Notes under the pieces: generated by a model
Told to the model about the DNA's origin: nothing
The model's database searches: none
What the model saw: only the letters and a program-made list of their open reading frames with translations
Assembly (NCBI GenBank): GCA_045541975.1
Contig: JAZQKB010000037.1
Span: 1 to 64,000, forward strand
Direction: 5' to 3'
From: SIG452 sp045541975
GTDB lineage: Bacteria > Bacillota > Clostridia > UMGS1840
Length of the DNA: 64,000 bases
Shown: piece by piece, positions 43,270-52,600 of the stretch
Numbering within the stretch: position 1 is the first letter of the stretch
How the letters are laid out: each line of letters starts with the position of its first letter
Program-made: the position numbers and the translations under genes

Positions 43270-44882
43270 TGCTAAGAGTGGCAGCATATTGTAGGGTATC
43301 CACCGACAACGATGACCAGGTCAATTCATTTGAAAGTCAAAAACTGTTTTTTGAACAGAAAATCAGAGAAAACAAAGATTGGATTTTAGCTGATATTTAC
43401 GCAGACAAGGGAATTAGCGGAACAAGTACAACAAAACGCACAGATTTTAACCGAATGATAAAAGATGCTAAAAACGGTAAGATTGATAAGATTATTACCA
43501 AGGAAGTATCAAGGTTTGCAAGAAATACTGTTGACGTATTAAAATACACTCGTGAATTAAAAGAGCTGGGAGTAGGAGTGTTATTTTTAACCAATAACAT
43601 AGATACACTCGATGAAAAGGGCGAACTGATTTTATCAATGTTAGCAAGTGTTGCTCAAGAAGAAAGCCGAGCAACTTCTACACGTGTGAAATGGGGACAA
43701 ACTCAACGGATGAAACAGGGAGTAGTCTTTGGACGTAACATTTTAGGGTATCACTTAGAAAAGGGTATTTTGACTATCAATGAAGAAGAAGCAGAACTAG
43801 TACGTCATATCTATCATAAATATTTAGAGGGAAAAGGTCTTCATATCATAGCGAAAGAATTAAGAGAAGAAGGTCATAAAACAAAGAATGGTAATAGCGA
43901 ATGGACAAATAAGTCCATTCGCACCATCTTACAAAATGAAAAATACGTTGGTGATTTGTTGCAGAAAAAAACGATTACTCCGAACCATTTAACTCATGAG
44001 AAAAAGTATAATCACGGTGAGGAAGAAATGATATATATAAAAGACCATCACGAGCCTATTATTGACAGAGAAACATTTGAATTTGTTCAGGCTGAATTTA
44101 AAAGAAAGTCCGAGAATTACAAAGAAAGCAAGAGTAAGCATTCTAACCGATATGCTTTTTCCGGAAAAATTAAATGTGGGGATTGTGGTCGAAGATATGT
44201 AGCCACTTTCAAAAAAAGAAAGGATGGAACAAAGAGGAAAATCTGGAATTGTTATAATAAGCTTAAAAATGGTGTTTCACACCATGTAAATGATGAAATA
44301 GTAGGTTGTAATAATAAAGCAATCGGAAATGATGTTTTAGAATGTGCAGTACTGCAAGCATTAAACGATATTTCTTGCGATAAAAAAACGATTATCAATA
44401 GGGTTACAAAAGTGATAAACGATGTTTTCAAAAGCAGGGAAACCCAACAGTATAATTTTGAGAAAACCGAGAAATTAATTGCAAGGTTGGACTCCAAAAA
44501 GCTGAAAATAATTGATTCTTATTATGATAACGAAATTACAAAAGATGAATTTGTAAAGTTGAAAGAACAATATCAAGAAGAAATTGACAGATTAAATGAA
44601 GAAATAAAAACCGAAAGGGAAAGAAATACTGTGACCGAAAACAAGGATGAATTGATAAAAGAGATATGCTGTGTTATCACTCGTTTGGTTCATTTTGAAG
44701 AATTCGACGATTCCATTGCAAAAGAAGTGTTGGACAAAATTGTTGTTAATGATAAAAATGATATAGAGGTGTATTTGAAAGGAGTTCCGGATCGGAAGTT
44801 TTTTTTTACGGATAAAAGGAATATTTTGGATAGTAACTTCCAATATCGGTTAATAATGCTTTCGCAGTGTTATCTTTCATAG
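43269..44882 (+). CDS. large serine recombinase (site-specific integrase/excisionase)
   Basis: 537 residues. Resolvase-type catalytic domain at about 1-150 (AAYCRVSTD with nucleophile Ser11; RFARNTVD; ASVAQEESRATS), recombinase domain (about 160-270), zinc ribbon CGDCGRRY...NCYNK...C (about 305-350), and a coiled-coil C-terminal part (about 380-480). It catalyses integration and, with a directionality factor, excision. ATG 43269 follows GAGAGGTGTCGTG; the in-frame ATG 43236 lies in the small ORF. The frame crosses the attR core at 44840-44841, so its last 13 residues are encoded by the antisense strand of cotJC and would change on excision. Confidence 0.92.
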   Translation: MLRVAAYCRVSTDNDDQVNSFESQKLFFEQKIRENKDWILADIYADKGISGTSTTKRTDFNRMIKDAKNGKIDKIITKEVSRFARNTVDVLKYTRELKELGVGVLFLTNNIDTLDEKGELILSMLASVAQEESRATSTRVKWGQTQRMKQGVVFGRNILGYHLEKGILTINEEEAELVRHIYHKYLEGKGLHIIAKELREEGHKTKNGNSEWTNKSIRTILQNEKYVGDLLQKKTITPNHLTHEKKYNHGEEEMIYIKDHHEPIIDRETFEFVQAEFKRKSENYKESKSKHSNRYAFSGKIKCGDCGRRYVATFKKRKDGTKRKIWNCYNKLKNGVSHHVNDEIVGCNNKAIGNDVLECAVLQALNDISCDKKTIINRVTKVINDVFKSRETQQYNFEKTEKLIARLDSKKLKIIDSYYDNEITKDEFVKLKEQYQEEIDRLNEEIKTERERNTVTENKDELIKEICCVITRLVHFEEFDDSIAKEVLDKIVVNDKNDIEVYLKGVPDRKFFFTDKRNILDSNFQYRLIMLSQCYLS

Positions 44883-45024
44883 AATAGCGCTGAGACAGAT
44901 AGCGCATGGAGGCGCCCAGTTCGCCGTCAGGTCCACCGTACTGGCTGACAATAAAGCTTGCAAGCTTCGGGTTCGGATTTTTAATGTTGATCGGAAACTG
45001 TAATTTTTTCTGATATTCCCACAT
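44806..45024 (-). CDS. cotJC: cotJC, 5' part (interrupted)
   Basis: From ATG 45024 it encodes WEYQKKLQFPINIKNPNPKL, then SQYGGPDGELGASMRYLSQR and ...LLTDIG, the N-terminus of CotJC; from codon SYYPKYS on, the sequence belongs to the element and stops at 44806. The true cotJC part ends at the GG core (44841-44840). GAGGTGA precedes the ATG, and cotJB ends 1 nt upstream. The rest of the gene is at 31066-31482. Confidence 0.92.
   Translation of the reverse strand: MWEYQKKLQFPINIKNPNPKLASFIVSQYGGPDGELGASMRYLSQRYSMKDNTAKALLTDIGSYYPKYSFYP
44823..44860. repeat. attR of the cotJC element
   Basis: Element arm 44823-44839 (begins ATTTTGGATA), core CC at 44840-44841, then cotJC. ATTTTGGATA is the exact inverse of TATCCAAAAT at 31490-31499. 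Confidence 0.88.
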
Positions 45025-45025
45025 A

Positions 45026-45283
45026 TTATTTCACCTCACAAGTATTTTCCCAAGGCCACGGACTGTTGATCCAGTTCCAGCTACCGTGTTTGGAGCCGTC
45101 ACAGGAGGTCAGAGGACCAAATTCCTTGGTGTACGCCAGTTTTAAAATTTCTAAGTCTTTTGCAAAAGCGGCGTGTTTTTCGATAGCTTTGGTATCGGTG
45201 GGATGAGAATCCAGGTAAAGTGTCAGTTCGTTGACTGCAAAATCGTATTCCTGAATTTGTCTTAATAACTGATTTCTTTTCAT
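45026..45283 (-). CDS. cotJB: spore coat protein CotJB
   Basis: 85 residues: begins MKRNQLLRQIQEYDFAVNEL, with LYLDSHPTDTKAI and a C-terminal aromatic WNWINSPWPWENTCEVK segment, all typical for CotJB. It helps assemble CotJC-type proteins on the spore coat. It overlaps the cotJA stop by a few bases and is followed by cotJC after 1 nt. Expression in the mother cell is expected. Confidence 0.92.
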   Translation of the reverse strand: MKRNQLLRQIQEYDFAVNELTLYLDSHPTDTKAIEKHAAFAKDLEILKLAYTKEFGPLTSCDGSKHGSWNWINSPWPWENTCEVK

Positions 45284-45456
45284 TTACAACAACCTCCGCA
45301 CTGCTTGGGAACATATTCCTCCATGGAAATATTTAGTTCCGGAAATAAGGTGCCTGCTTCCAGGGCTTCGCAAAGGGAGTAGGTTTCCCCGAGAAGTTGT
45401 GGTACGACAAAGGCGTATCCTACGCGGGGCATAAAATCAAACATATATTCTAACAT
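45280..45456 (-). CDS. cotJA: spore coat protein CotJA (short)
   Basis: 58 residues, too short for most ORF finders: starts MLEYMFDFMPRVGYAFVVPQ and continues ETYSLCEALEAGTLFPELNI to a Cys-rich end KQCGGCCK. The VPQ...ALEAGTLFPEL block is the CotJA signature. AAAGGAG lies 7 nt ahead of the ATG, and the stop overlaps the cotJB start. First gene of the cotJABC operon. Confidence 0.85.
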   Translation of the reverse strand: MLEYMFDFMPRVGYAFVVPQLLGETYSLCEALEAGTLFPELNISMEEYVPKQCGGCCK

Positions 45457-45717
45457 TGTTAGACTCCTTTCTGATGGAATCTGTTTGGGGGATTGGAAAC
45501 AGATTCACTATTTTTATATGTTTTCTTCAAAAAAATGTGAAAATAAAACAAAAAGCACAAAAGACTTTTACCGTCTTTTGTGCAGATAACCGTGTAATTT
45601 TGTCACAAACTAAAACAAAATTACCATATTTATGGGAAAAAATTAGCTATTTTCCGATAGTATATTCCGCTATAATAAGAATAGGAAAAAATATATTTAT
45701 ATAAGGAGGCTTATATT
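45457..45717. promoter_or_regulatory. divergent region between cotJA and the epimerase gene
   Basis: Upstream of cotJA (minus strand) TCACATT and CATATAAAAAT, about 14 bp apart, are a weak sigma-E-like pair. A perfect 11-bp hairpin GCACAAAAGAC/GTCTTTTGTGC (45555-45583) has a T-run on the minus strand and would block leftward read-through. TATAAT before the epimerase gene is near 45671. Confidence 0.4.
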
Positions 45718-46602
45718 ATGAACAAATTAGGTATTTTCATGAACTTCTGGGAAAAAAACTGGGATGCAGACCATTCCAAATATATCAGAAAGGCAAAAGA
45801 GATCGGTTTTGATGTGCTGGAATTTCAGGCACAGCCGTTGCTCGAAATGTCTGATGACAAAATCCGTTCCTTACGTGCATTAGCTGACGAAGTTGGTATT
45901 GAACTGACTTACAGCTTAGGTTTAGATCCCGCTTACGATGTTTCTTCTTTAGATGAAACCGTGAGAAAAGGTGGCGTTGAATACTTACAGAACATCATCC
46001 GCAAAATGAAAGTTGGCGGCGGTACTTTATTATCCGGCGTTAGCTATTCCGGTTGGGGTACACCTTCCGACTTCAACGATAACAAAGCTGCATACTGGAA
46101 TCAGAGTATCAAAAGCATGAGAGAAATCTTGAAAGTTGCAGAAGAATGCGGCGTTACTTACTGTGTAGAAGCAGTTAACCGTTTTGAAACCTGCTTAATC
46201 AACACTGCAGCAGAAGCTTTAGAATATGTTGCAAACTTCGATAGCCCCAACATTGGTATTTTGTTAGATACCTATCATATGAACATTGAAGAAAACAACA
46301 TCGGTGATGCAATCCGTTCTGTTGGTAGCAAACTGACCAGCTTCCATACCGGTGAAAACAACCGTACCGCACCCGGTAAAGGTCACTTAGACTGGGATGA
46401 AATTTTCGGTGCATTAGCAGATATCAACTACAAAGGCAGAATTATCTCTGAACCCTTCGTAATGCAGGGCGGCCAGGTTGGTAAAGACATTCACGTATTC
46501 CGTGATTTAGTTGAAAATCCCTGCGAAGCAACGATTGATAAGGAAGCAGCATATCTGTTAAACTTTGAAAAAGAAATGCTCAAAAAATACAATATGGCGT
46601 AA
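45718..46602 (+). CDS. ketose 3-epimerase (D-allulose/tagatose 3-epimerase family)
   Basis: 294-residue TIM-barrel sugar epimerase. It aligns by eye with D-psicose 3-epimerases: CVEAVNRFE, LLDTYHMNIEE, SFHTGENNR and IISEPFV supply the four metal ligands Glu151, Asp184, His210 and Glu245. It probably interconverts C3 epimers of a free ketose with Mn2+ or Co2+. ATAAGGAGG precedes the ATG. It is convergent with the PocR/AraC regulator gene (2-nt gap), which may respond to the same sugar. The exact sugar is uncertain. Confidence 0.85.
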   Translation: MNKLGIFMNFWEKNWDADHSKYIRKAKEIGFDVLEFQAQPLLEMSDDKIRSLRALADEVGIELTYSLGLDPAYDVSSLDETVRKGGVEYLQNIIRKMKVGGGTLLSGVSYSGWGTPSDFNDNKAAYWNQSIKSMREILKVAEECGVTYCVEAVNRFETCLINTAAEALEYVANFDSPNIGILLDTYHMNIEENNIGDAIRSVGSKLTSFHTGENNRTAPGKGHLDWDEIFGALADINYKGRIISEPFVMQGGQVGKDIHVFRDLVENPCEATIDKEAAYLLNFEKEMLKKYNMA

Positions 46603-46604
46603 TG

Positions 46605-47462
46605 CTATTTGGATTCCGGAATAAAAGGGAAGCGGTTCCGGTATTCCCGGCAGGAATAACCGCTATGCTTTTTAAAGAGTTTGGAAAAATAGTTGTAATC
46701 GGGAATGCCCACCATGTTGCATACCGTATGCACACGAAGATCAGTATCGGTTAACAGATGTTTTGCTTTTTCCAGGCGGAGGTTTAGGATATAATCGGCA
46801 ACGGTTGTGTCAAAATGTTTTTTCCAAAGAGCATATAGGCGGTTTTTGGAAACTTTAAATTCCTCACAGATTCCGGAAACAGAAAGCGGATTTTCCAAGT
46901 TTTGTTTTACATATTCATCAATCTGATTGATGAGGGTATGATCGCCCATGTCAATGGTTTTGCTGATTAAAAGCTGTAAGGTGGCGTAATAAAGGATGTT
47001 GGCAGTGGACTCAATTGCCTGGGGCAAAAGTTTTTTGGTAGCCTGATAAGCTTCCGAAAGCTTTTCCACCGGAAGCGAAAGCTTTTTGCTAAGTCCCAAC
47101 AGCAGAGAATCGGTCTCTTCCAAAGTCAACGAGCCGTCTTTGATTTGCCCAAACAGGATAAACCCTAACGGTTTTTCCTGATACATAATGGGCATAGCCG
47201 TATCCACAAGACCGGCGTGGCACTTTGCTGTGATCGGTTTTAACTGACGGTTGCACTCCACGATGAGCTGTTTGTCGCAGGTCAGGCAAGCCTTCTTACC
47301 GGAAGGAACTTGCTTAATCAGTTGGCAAAAGACAGGCATTTTTTGTGGCATAAAGGCAAGCTGATTCATTTCAGCATCCCAAAAGCTTACGGTGAGTCCT
47401 GTCATATTGTGAAAATCAGTTAAAAAGGCTTTGATTTTATCAAGATCATATTTTAAAACCAT
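46605..47462 (-). CDS. PocR-domain AraC-family regulator
   Basis: 285 residues. The N-terminal PocR sensory domain (about 1-165) contains the conserved Cys positions ACLTCDKQLIVECN and KCHAGLVD (about 58-85). The C-terminal AraC double HTH (about 185-280; VSGICEEFKVSKNRLYALWK, HTVCNMVGIPDYNYFSKLFK) binds DNA. It lies between two sugar-enzyme genes, convergent with one and divergent from the other (47588), and is the likely regulator of both. Confidence 0.88.
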   Translation of the reverse strand: MVLKYDLDKIKAFLTDFHNMTGLTVSFWDAEMNQLAFMPQKMPVFCQLIKQVPSGKKACLTCDKQLIVECNRQLKPITAKCHAGLVDTAMPIMYQEKPLGFILFGQIKDGSLTLEETDSLLLGLSKKLSLPVEKLSEAYQATKKLLPQAIESTANILYYATLQLLISKTIDMGDHTLINQIDEYVKQNLENPLSVSGICEEFKVSKNRLYALWKKHFDTTVADYILNLRLEKAKHLLTDTDLRVHTVCNMVGIPDYNYFSKLFKKHSGYSCREYRNRFPFIPESK

Positions 47463-47587
47463 AGAAGAAGACCTTCTTTCCTTGGAAGTTTGCTCTCATT
47501 ATACAAGAAACGAACTATCAAGTCAATAAAAATCAGTAAAAATGTTTTAACTATAAAACAATTTTACCATAAAAGGAGAACCAAATT

Positions 47588-48979
47588 ATGAGCTTAACTT
47601 ATGCATTATATATTGGGAACCGTGGATTTTTCCCCGGTGAAGTAATTGAATCTGCAAGAAATGAAATGATTGCAGCCATCAAAGCAGCTGGTTGCGACTG
47701 TATTTACCCCGATTTAGATAAAACCAGATACGGTGCTATTGAAACCATCGCAGAAGGCAAAATCTTTGCAGATTTCTTAAAAGAAAATGACGGTAAATAT
47801 CAGGGCGTAATTTTGTGCTTACCAAACTTTGGTGACGAAAACGGTGCTATGGTAGCGTTAAAAGATGTAAATGTGCCGATTTTAGTGCAGGCATACCCGG
47901 ATGAAATGGGCAAAATGGACTTTGCACACAGACGTGACGCAATGTGTGGTAAATTTGCAATGTGTAACGCTCTGCGTCAGGCAGGTATCAAATTTACGCA
48001 GACTACCGATTTTGTTTCCACTCCTTCTTCCGAATCTTTCAAAAAGGATTTGGACACTTTTGAAAGAATCTGCCGCGTAGTTAATGGTATGAAGAGCTTC
48101 AACGTTGGATGCATCGGTGCAAGAACTTCTGCATTCAAAACCGTTCGTGTGGATGAAATTGCTCTGCAAAAAGCTGGTATCAACGTTGAAACCATCGACT
48201 TAAGTGAAGTATTTGCAAGAATGAAAAAAGTGGATGAATCTAAGATTCCCGCTATGAAAGAAGAAATTCTTGCGATTACCAATTTTGGCGAATGGCCGGA
48301 TGAAAAACTGACTGCCATTGCAAAATTAGAAATTGTGTTAGAAGATTTGGTAAAAGAACTGAACCTGCATGCAGTAGGTATCAGATGTTGGCCTGAATTC
48401 CAGACCGAACTGGCGATTGCTCCCTGTTTGTGCTTATGTCTGTTAAATCAGAAGGGCATTGCTGCAGCTTGTGAAACTGACGTGGTAAATGCAGCTATGA
48501 TGCGTGCATTATCCTTAGCAGGTGACTCCGCTGTTACCTTATTAGACTTTAACAACAACTACGGCGAAGAAAAAGATAAAGCAATTATGTTCCATTGCGG
48601 TCCCGTACCGATTAACATGATGGAAGAAAAAGGCGAAACCATCGAACACTTAATGTTCAAGAAAACCTACGGTCCCGGCTCCGGTGCTGGTGTTAACAAA
48701 GCAAAAATCCGTTCCGGCGACATTACCTGGGGCAGCATGAGAACCGAAAACGGTAAAGTTTGGGCATTTGTGTCTGACGGTAAATTTACCGATGATCAGT
48801 TTGATGCAGAATTTTTCGGTTCCGGTAAGGTTGTAGAAAAAGAAGGTATCAACGATATCTGCAAATACATGGCAGATAATGGCTACAAACATCATGTTGG
48901 TATTTCCTTAAGCAATTCCAAAGCTGCTATTGTGGAAGCTTTCGAGAAATACTTAGGAATTGAAACCAAAGCATTCTAA
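47588..48979 (+). CDS. L-fucose/L-arabinose isomerase-family protein
   Basis: 463 residues of the fucose/arabinose isomerase superfamily, distantly related to the 12865-14286 product. Supporting segments: GVILCLPNFGDENGAMVALK (domain 1), KSFNVGCIGARTSAFKTVRV, GIRCWPEFQTELAIAPCLCL, and the C-terminal FHCGPVPINMM with metal-site-type residues. It probably isomerises the sugar that the neighbouring epimerase acts on. AAAAGGAG precedes the ATG; a terminator follows. Confidence 0.8.
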   Translation: MSLTYALYIGNRGFFPGEVIESARNEMIAAIKAAGCDCIYPDLDKTRYGAIETIAEGKIFADFLKENDGKYQGVILCLPNFGDENGAMVALKDVNVPILVQAYPDEMGKMDFAHRRDAMCGKFAMCNALRQAGIKFTQTTDFVSTPSSESFKKDLDTFERICRVVNGMKSFNVGCIGARTSAFKTVRVDEIALQKAGINVETIDLSEVFARMKKVDESKIPAMKEEILAITNFGEWPDEKLTAIAKLEIVLEDLVKELNLHAVGIRCWPEFQTELAIAPCLCLCLLNQKGIAAACETDVVNAAMMRALSLAGDSAVTLLDFNNNYGEEKDKAIMFHCGPVPINMMEEKGETIEHLMFKKTYGPGSGAGVNKAKIRSGDITWGSMRTENGKVWAFVSDGKFTDDQFDAEFFGSGKVVEKEGINDICKYMADNGYKHHVGISLSNSKAAIVEAFEKYLGIETKAF

Positions 48980-48994
48980 TTAGCTTTCAAGAGT

Positions 48995-49034
48995 AAAAAT
49001 GCCGTTGGGAACAATCTGTTCCCGACGGTATTTT
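48995..49034 (+). terminator. intrinsic terminator
   Basis: ATGCCGTTGGGAACA, loop ATC, TGTTCCCGACGGTATTTT. Confidence 0.85.
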
Positions 49035-49081
49035 GCGTAAAAAAAACAAATTTTCCGATAGCAAAAAGTCAAATTTACTGG

Positions 49082-49110
49082 TTTACAAGAGAAAAAAGAT
49101 GTGTTAAAAT
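49082..49110 (+). promoter_or_regulatory. promoter of the MarR gene
   Basis: TTTACA 49082-49087, 17 bp, TAAAAT 49105-49110. Confidence 0.7.
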
Positions 49111-49141
49111 ACGAATTGGAATTTTAAGGTGGCGAGAATTT

Positions 49142-49564
49142 TTGGACTCTAAAAAATTTTTCTATGAATTTGGGCGTGCTCTTTATAAGATAGACGGTTA
49201 TTATGCCGACTTTGCAAAAAAGAGTAAGGTGAAAGCAAAGCTTTTATGGGTGCTTTATGCCTTAAATGATGGACAAGAGCATACCCAAAAGGAAATATCT
49301 GTAACCTGGGAAATTCCCAGAACAACGGTCAATACGGTCGTGAAGGAATTAAAAGCTCAGGGATATGTTGTGCTTTCTCCCATTAAAGGAGAAAAGCGGG
49401 AAATGCTCGTCAGCCTGACAGAATCAGGCAAACACTATGCAGAAGAAAAACTTGCAGAAATTTATGACATTGAAGACAGAGCTTTCTCCAATTTAAGTGA
49501 CGATAACAAAAAAGTGATTGAACATATGAATATACTTCTGGATGAATTAAACAAACAAAGTTGA
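49142..49564 (+). CDS. MarR-family regulator
   Basis: 140 residues with a winged helix (TQKEISVTWEIPRTTVNTVV, KELKAQGYVVL, wing SPIKGEKREMLVSLT) flanked by dimerisation helices. It starts at TTG 49142 after AAGGTGGCGA. It lies 91 nt upstream of the huge beta-helix protein gene; the 22-bp palindrome at 49576-49597 just after its stop may be its operator. Confidence 0.85.
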   Translation: MDSKKFFYEFGRALYKIDGYYADFAKKSKVKAKLLWVLYALNDGQEHTQKEISVTWEIPRTTVNTVVKELKAQGYVVLSPIKGEKREMLVSLTESGKHYAEEKLAEIYDIEDRAFSNLSDDNKKVIEHMNILLDELNKQS

Positions 49565-49575
49565 GAAAAAGGTTG

Positions 49576-49597
49576 TTTGCGATATTCATATTGCAAA
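49576..49597. promoter_or_regulatory. palindrome between MarR and beta-helix genes
   Basis: TTTGC-g-ATAT-tc-ATAT-t-GCAAA, a 22-bp interrupted palindrome of the size bound by MarR dimers. Confidence 0.55.
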
Positions 49598-49654
49598 TGC
49601 CGTTTGATAGATTGCGTTTTTCTTAAAATTTATGGAAGAGAGGTTTTTCCTTTT

Positions 49655-52600
49655 ATGAAAAAAATACTCACACTTTTGCTGATTGGATGCATGCTTTTTG
49701 GCATTCTGCCCGTATCAGCGGCAACACCCACTTTCTCCGGTGCCTACAGTAGCGTTTCCTCTACCTACAAAAACGGATATGTGGGAGAATTTGCGCCTAA
49801 GAACGCTCTGGCAAAAAGTGGTTCCAATGGCACCGAATCTGTGCCGGGAGTGGATTATAAGGCTTCCTCAAGCGCACCCTGGGATGCAAGCGGCGGCTTT
49901 GTAATGGTGTATGGAGACTGGGCAAATCTGAAAATCAATGTTCCTTATACCGGCGTTTATGTTATGCAGCTGCGTACTACTTGGGTTCGTGGCGGCGGTA
50001 CCACAGATTTCCGTGTAACCACAGATGCAGGCTATTACACGGAGCATACCATTGGTTCTTCCGGATGGAGCAGTACCTATTCTCAGGACCAGTTGATTTA
50101 CTTAACTGAAGGTGACAACATCATTAAGGTTGAATTGTTGGGCGATAGTGATGACTATAATGCGTTGCTTGCTTTGCTGGACTTAGGGCGTCTGGATAAA
50201 AGCGGTGCAACGAAATCTTTAGATTTCTTACCTTTAGTACAGCAGGTAAAACAATATCCTGAAAATATTACCACCAAATCCATTGATAAACCCGGAACAG
50301 CGAATACTGTTTGGGAGAATGTGGTTGATTACAGTGATGCAGTGGTTTCCCGTGACAATTATCTTTGGTTAGAGCCTTCCGGTTGGGCAAGATTTGATGT
50401 GACGGTACCTCAGACCGGTTTTTACTACGTGCAGGCAAAAACCATGAGCGGACAAACTGTTCTTCGTACTTTTGCCGGTGGCTATAAGGCAGACCTTCCT
50501 GTAGATACCACCGAGCAGTTTTATCGGTATGATTCCAATGGTGATTATCTGTTTGTGTATTTAGAAGAGGGAACTACCTCCATTTATTTACAGAACGTTG
50601 GAAAAGCAGGATGCGAAATTTTGACTTATGAAATCAAAGCTTCTTCCATTACCTATGATGAAGGTATTATTCCCACCATGGAGGATTGTGCTGTTCCAAC
50701 CGAAACAGAAGCTACTGTTGTCAGCAATTTAACCATCAATGCAGACACCGCTTCTGCCAGCGTGGATTTCTTGAAGCTGGATAATTGTGTGGATACTCTC
50801 TGGCTGATTTTAGCAGATTTTGATTCTTCTAATCATGTGTCAGCCTTGAATCTGACCACCATTGATACTTCTGCTCAGACAGTTGGTGTGAAGAGAAGCT
50901 ACTCTGTTTCTCTGTCCGGCTCTTATACCAATTTAAAAACCTTTATTGTAGATACCAATTTAACTCCCTATGCCGGAGTTGCCTTAGAAGCTGAAAATCC
51001 GGAGCTTTCTGTGTATTCTGATATTTATGTTGCTCCCAACGGTAATGACAGCAACGACGGTACTAAGAACGCTCCCGTAAAAACTTTGGCAAGAGCAAAC
51101 AAACTGGTTGCAGAACTGACTCCTGATATGACTGATGATATTGTGGTTCATTTTGCAGGAGGTAACTATCCTGTTACCTCTATGATGACCATTGATGAAA
51201 CGGTCAGCGGTCAGAACGGCTATAAAGTGATTTACAAAGGTGATGATATCAACAATCCTCCCGTATTTAATGCGGGTACCAAAGTGGATGAATGGCAGCA
51301 GCAGACTGATTCTCCCATCTGGGTGGCAGATGCTTCTGACATTACCGCTACCAGAACTCTGTTTGTAAACGACAATCCGGCTACTTTGGCAAGAAGCCGT
51401 TATCGCTATCAGCCTTCCGATTTGTATTATATAACCGGTAGCTCTTATTCCTCCGACGGTTTTAAAATTCCCAATACCAACTTCCCGCAGATTAAAACCA
51501 ATCCGGAAGATGTAATGATTTGTTGGCCGATTTTATGGACCATGTCCAGAACTCCGGTAGACAGTATTACCCGTGGTAGAGTTACCACCGTATTCAAAAT
51601 GAAACAGCCTCAGTGGGCAACTCACACAGCCATGGGGTATGACCATCTGAAGATTGGTACCTCAAGAGAGTTTATCATTGAAAATGCTCTGGAAGTGCTG
51701 GACGAACCCGGCGAATTTTACTTTGACAAAACTGCGAAAAAAATGTACTACTATCCTTATGAAGAAGAGGATATGACCACCGCAGAGGTTTACGCAGGTA
51801 CCACCGAAAAAATGCTGTATTTAGGCGGTGATTCTACCACCAATAAGGCATCCAACATTGAATTAAATAATTTAACCTTTAAATACAGTGCCTTGAATGA
51901 AATTTCCGAAAACGGTATGAAAATTAACCAGGCAGATAATGAATGGTATTGTTACAGTTCTTCTGCAACCGGATATGTTGACCGTCTTGTTCCGGGGCAA
52001 ATTGTGGTAAATTATGCAGATTCTATTTCCATTAAAAACTGTGACTTTGCATGTCTCGGCTCCAATGGTCTCAGCATGGATAACGATGTTACCAATTCTT
52101 CTGTAGTGGGTAATATCTTCCGTGATATTTCCGGTACTGCATTGGTATTAGGCCACTTTAGTCATGGCAACACTTTAGGTGACAGTCAGGGACGTGTGAC
52201 CAATATTGAAGTCGCAAACAACGTCATTCGCCGTGTGGCATATGAATACACCGGCTGTACTGCAATTTCCATTTACTATGCAAAAGCAATCAATGCTCAT
52301 CATAACGACATTAAGGATATTCCTTACACCGGTATTTCTATTGGTTGGGGATGGGGTGCTGATGTAAGCGATTGCCGTGATATTTCTGTGACTCATAACC
52401 GCATCGAAAATGTTACTCATCAGCGGGAAGACGGCGCACATATCTATACCTTAAGCCGTATGGTAAATACCAATATTTCCAACAACTACTTAATTGATGC
52501 CGGTGACTACCGTGGCGGTATCTATTTAGACCAAGGTAGTGATTCTATCACCATGGAAAATAATGTGGTGACCGATTCTGCTGCTATGATTTATGCAAGA

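Larger units (their letters stand above)
31483..44841. mobile_element. serine-recombinase integrative element inserted in cotJC
   Basis: About 13.36 kb between the two halves of cotJC. It carries a large serine recombinase at its right end, defence-like remnants at its left end, and the second copy of the HTH/kinase/RHH cassette with SPFH and TIR genes. Both ends carry matching 17-nt arms around a GG core. No conjugation, replication or phage structural genes are seen, so it looks like a cargo-carrying integrative element. It resembles elements that interrupt sporulation genes (skin in sigK). Confidence 0.9.
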
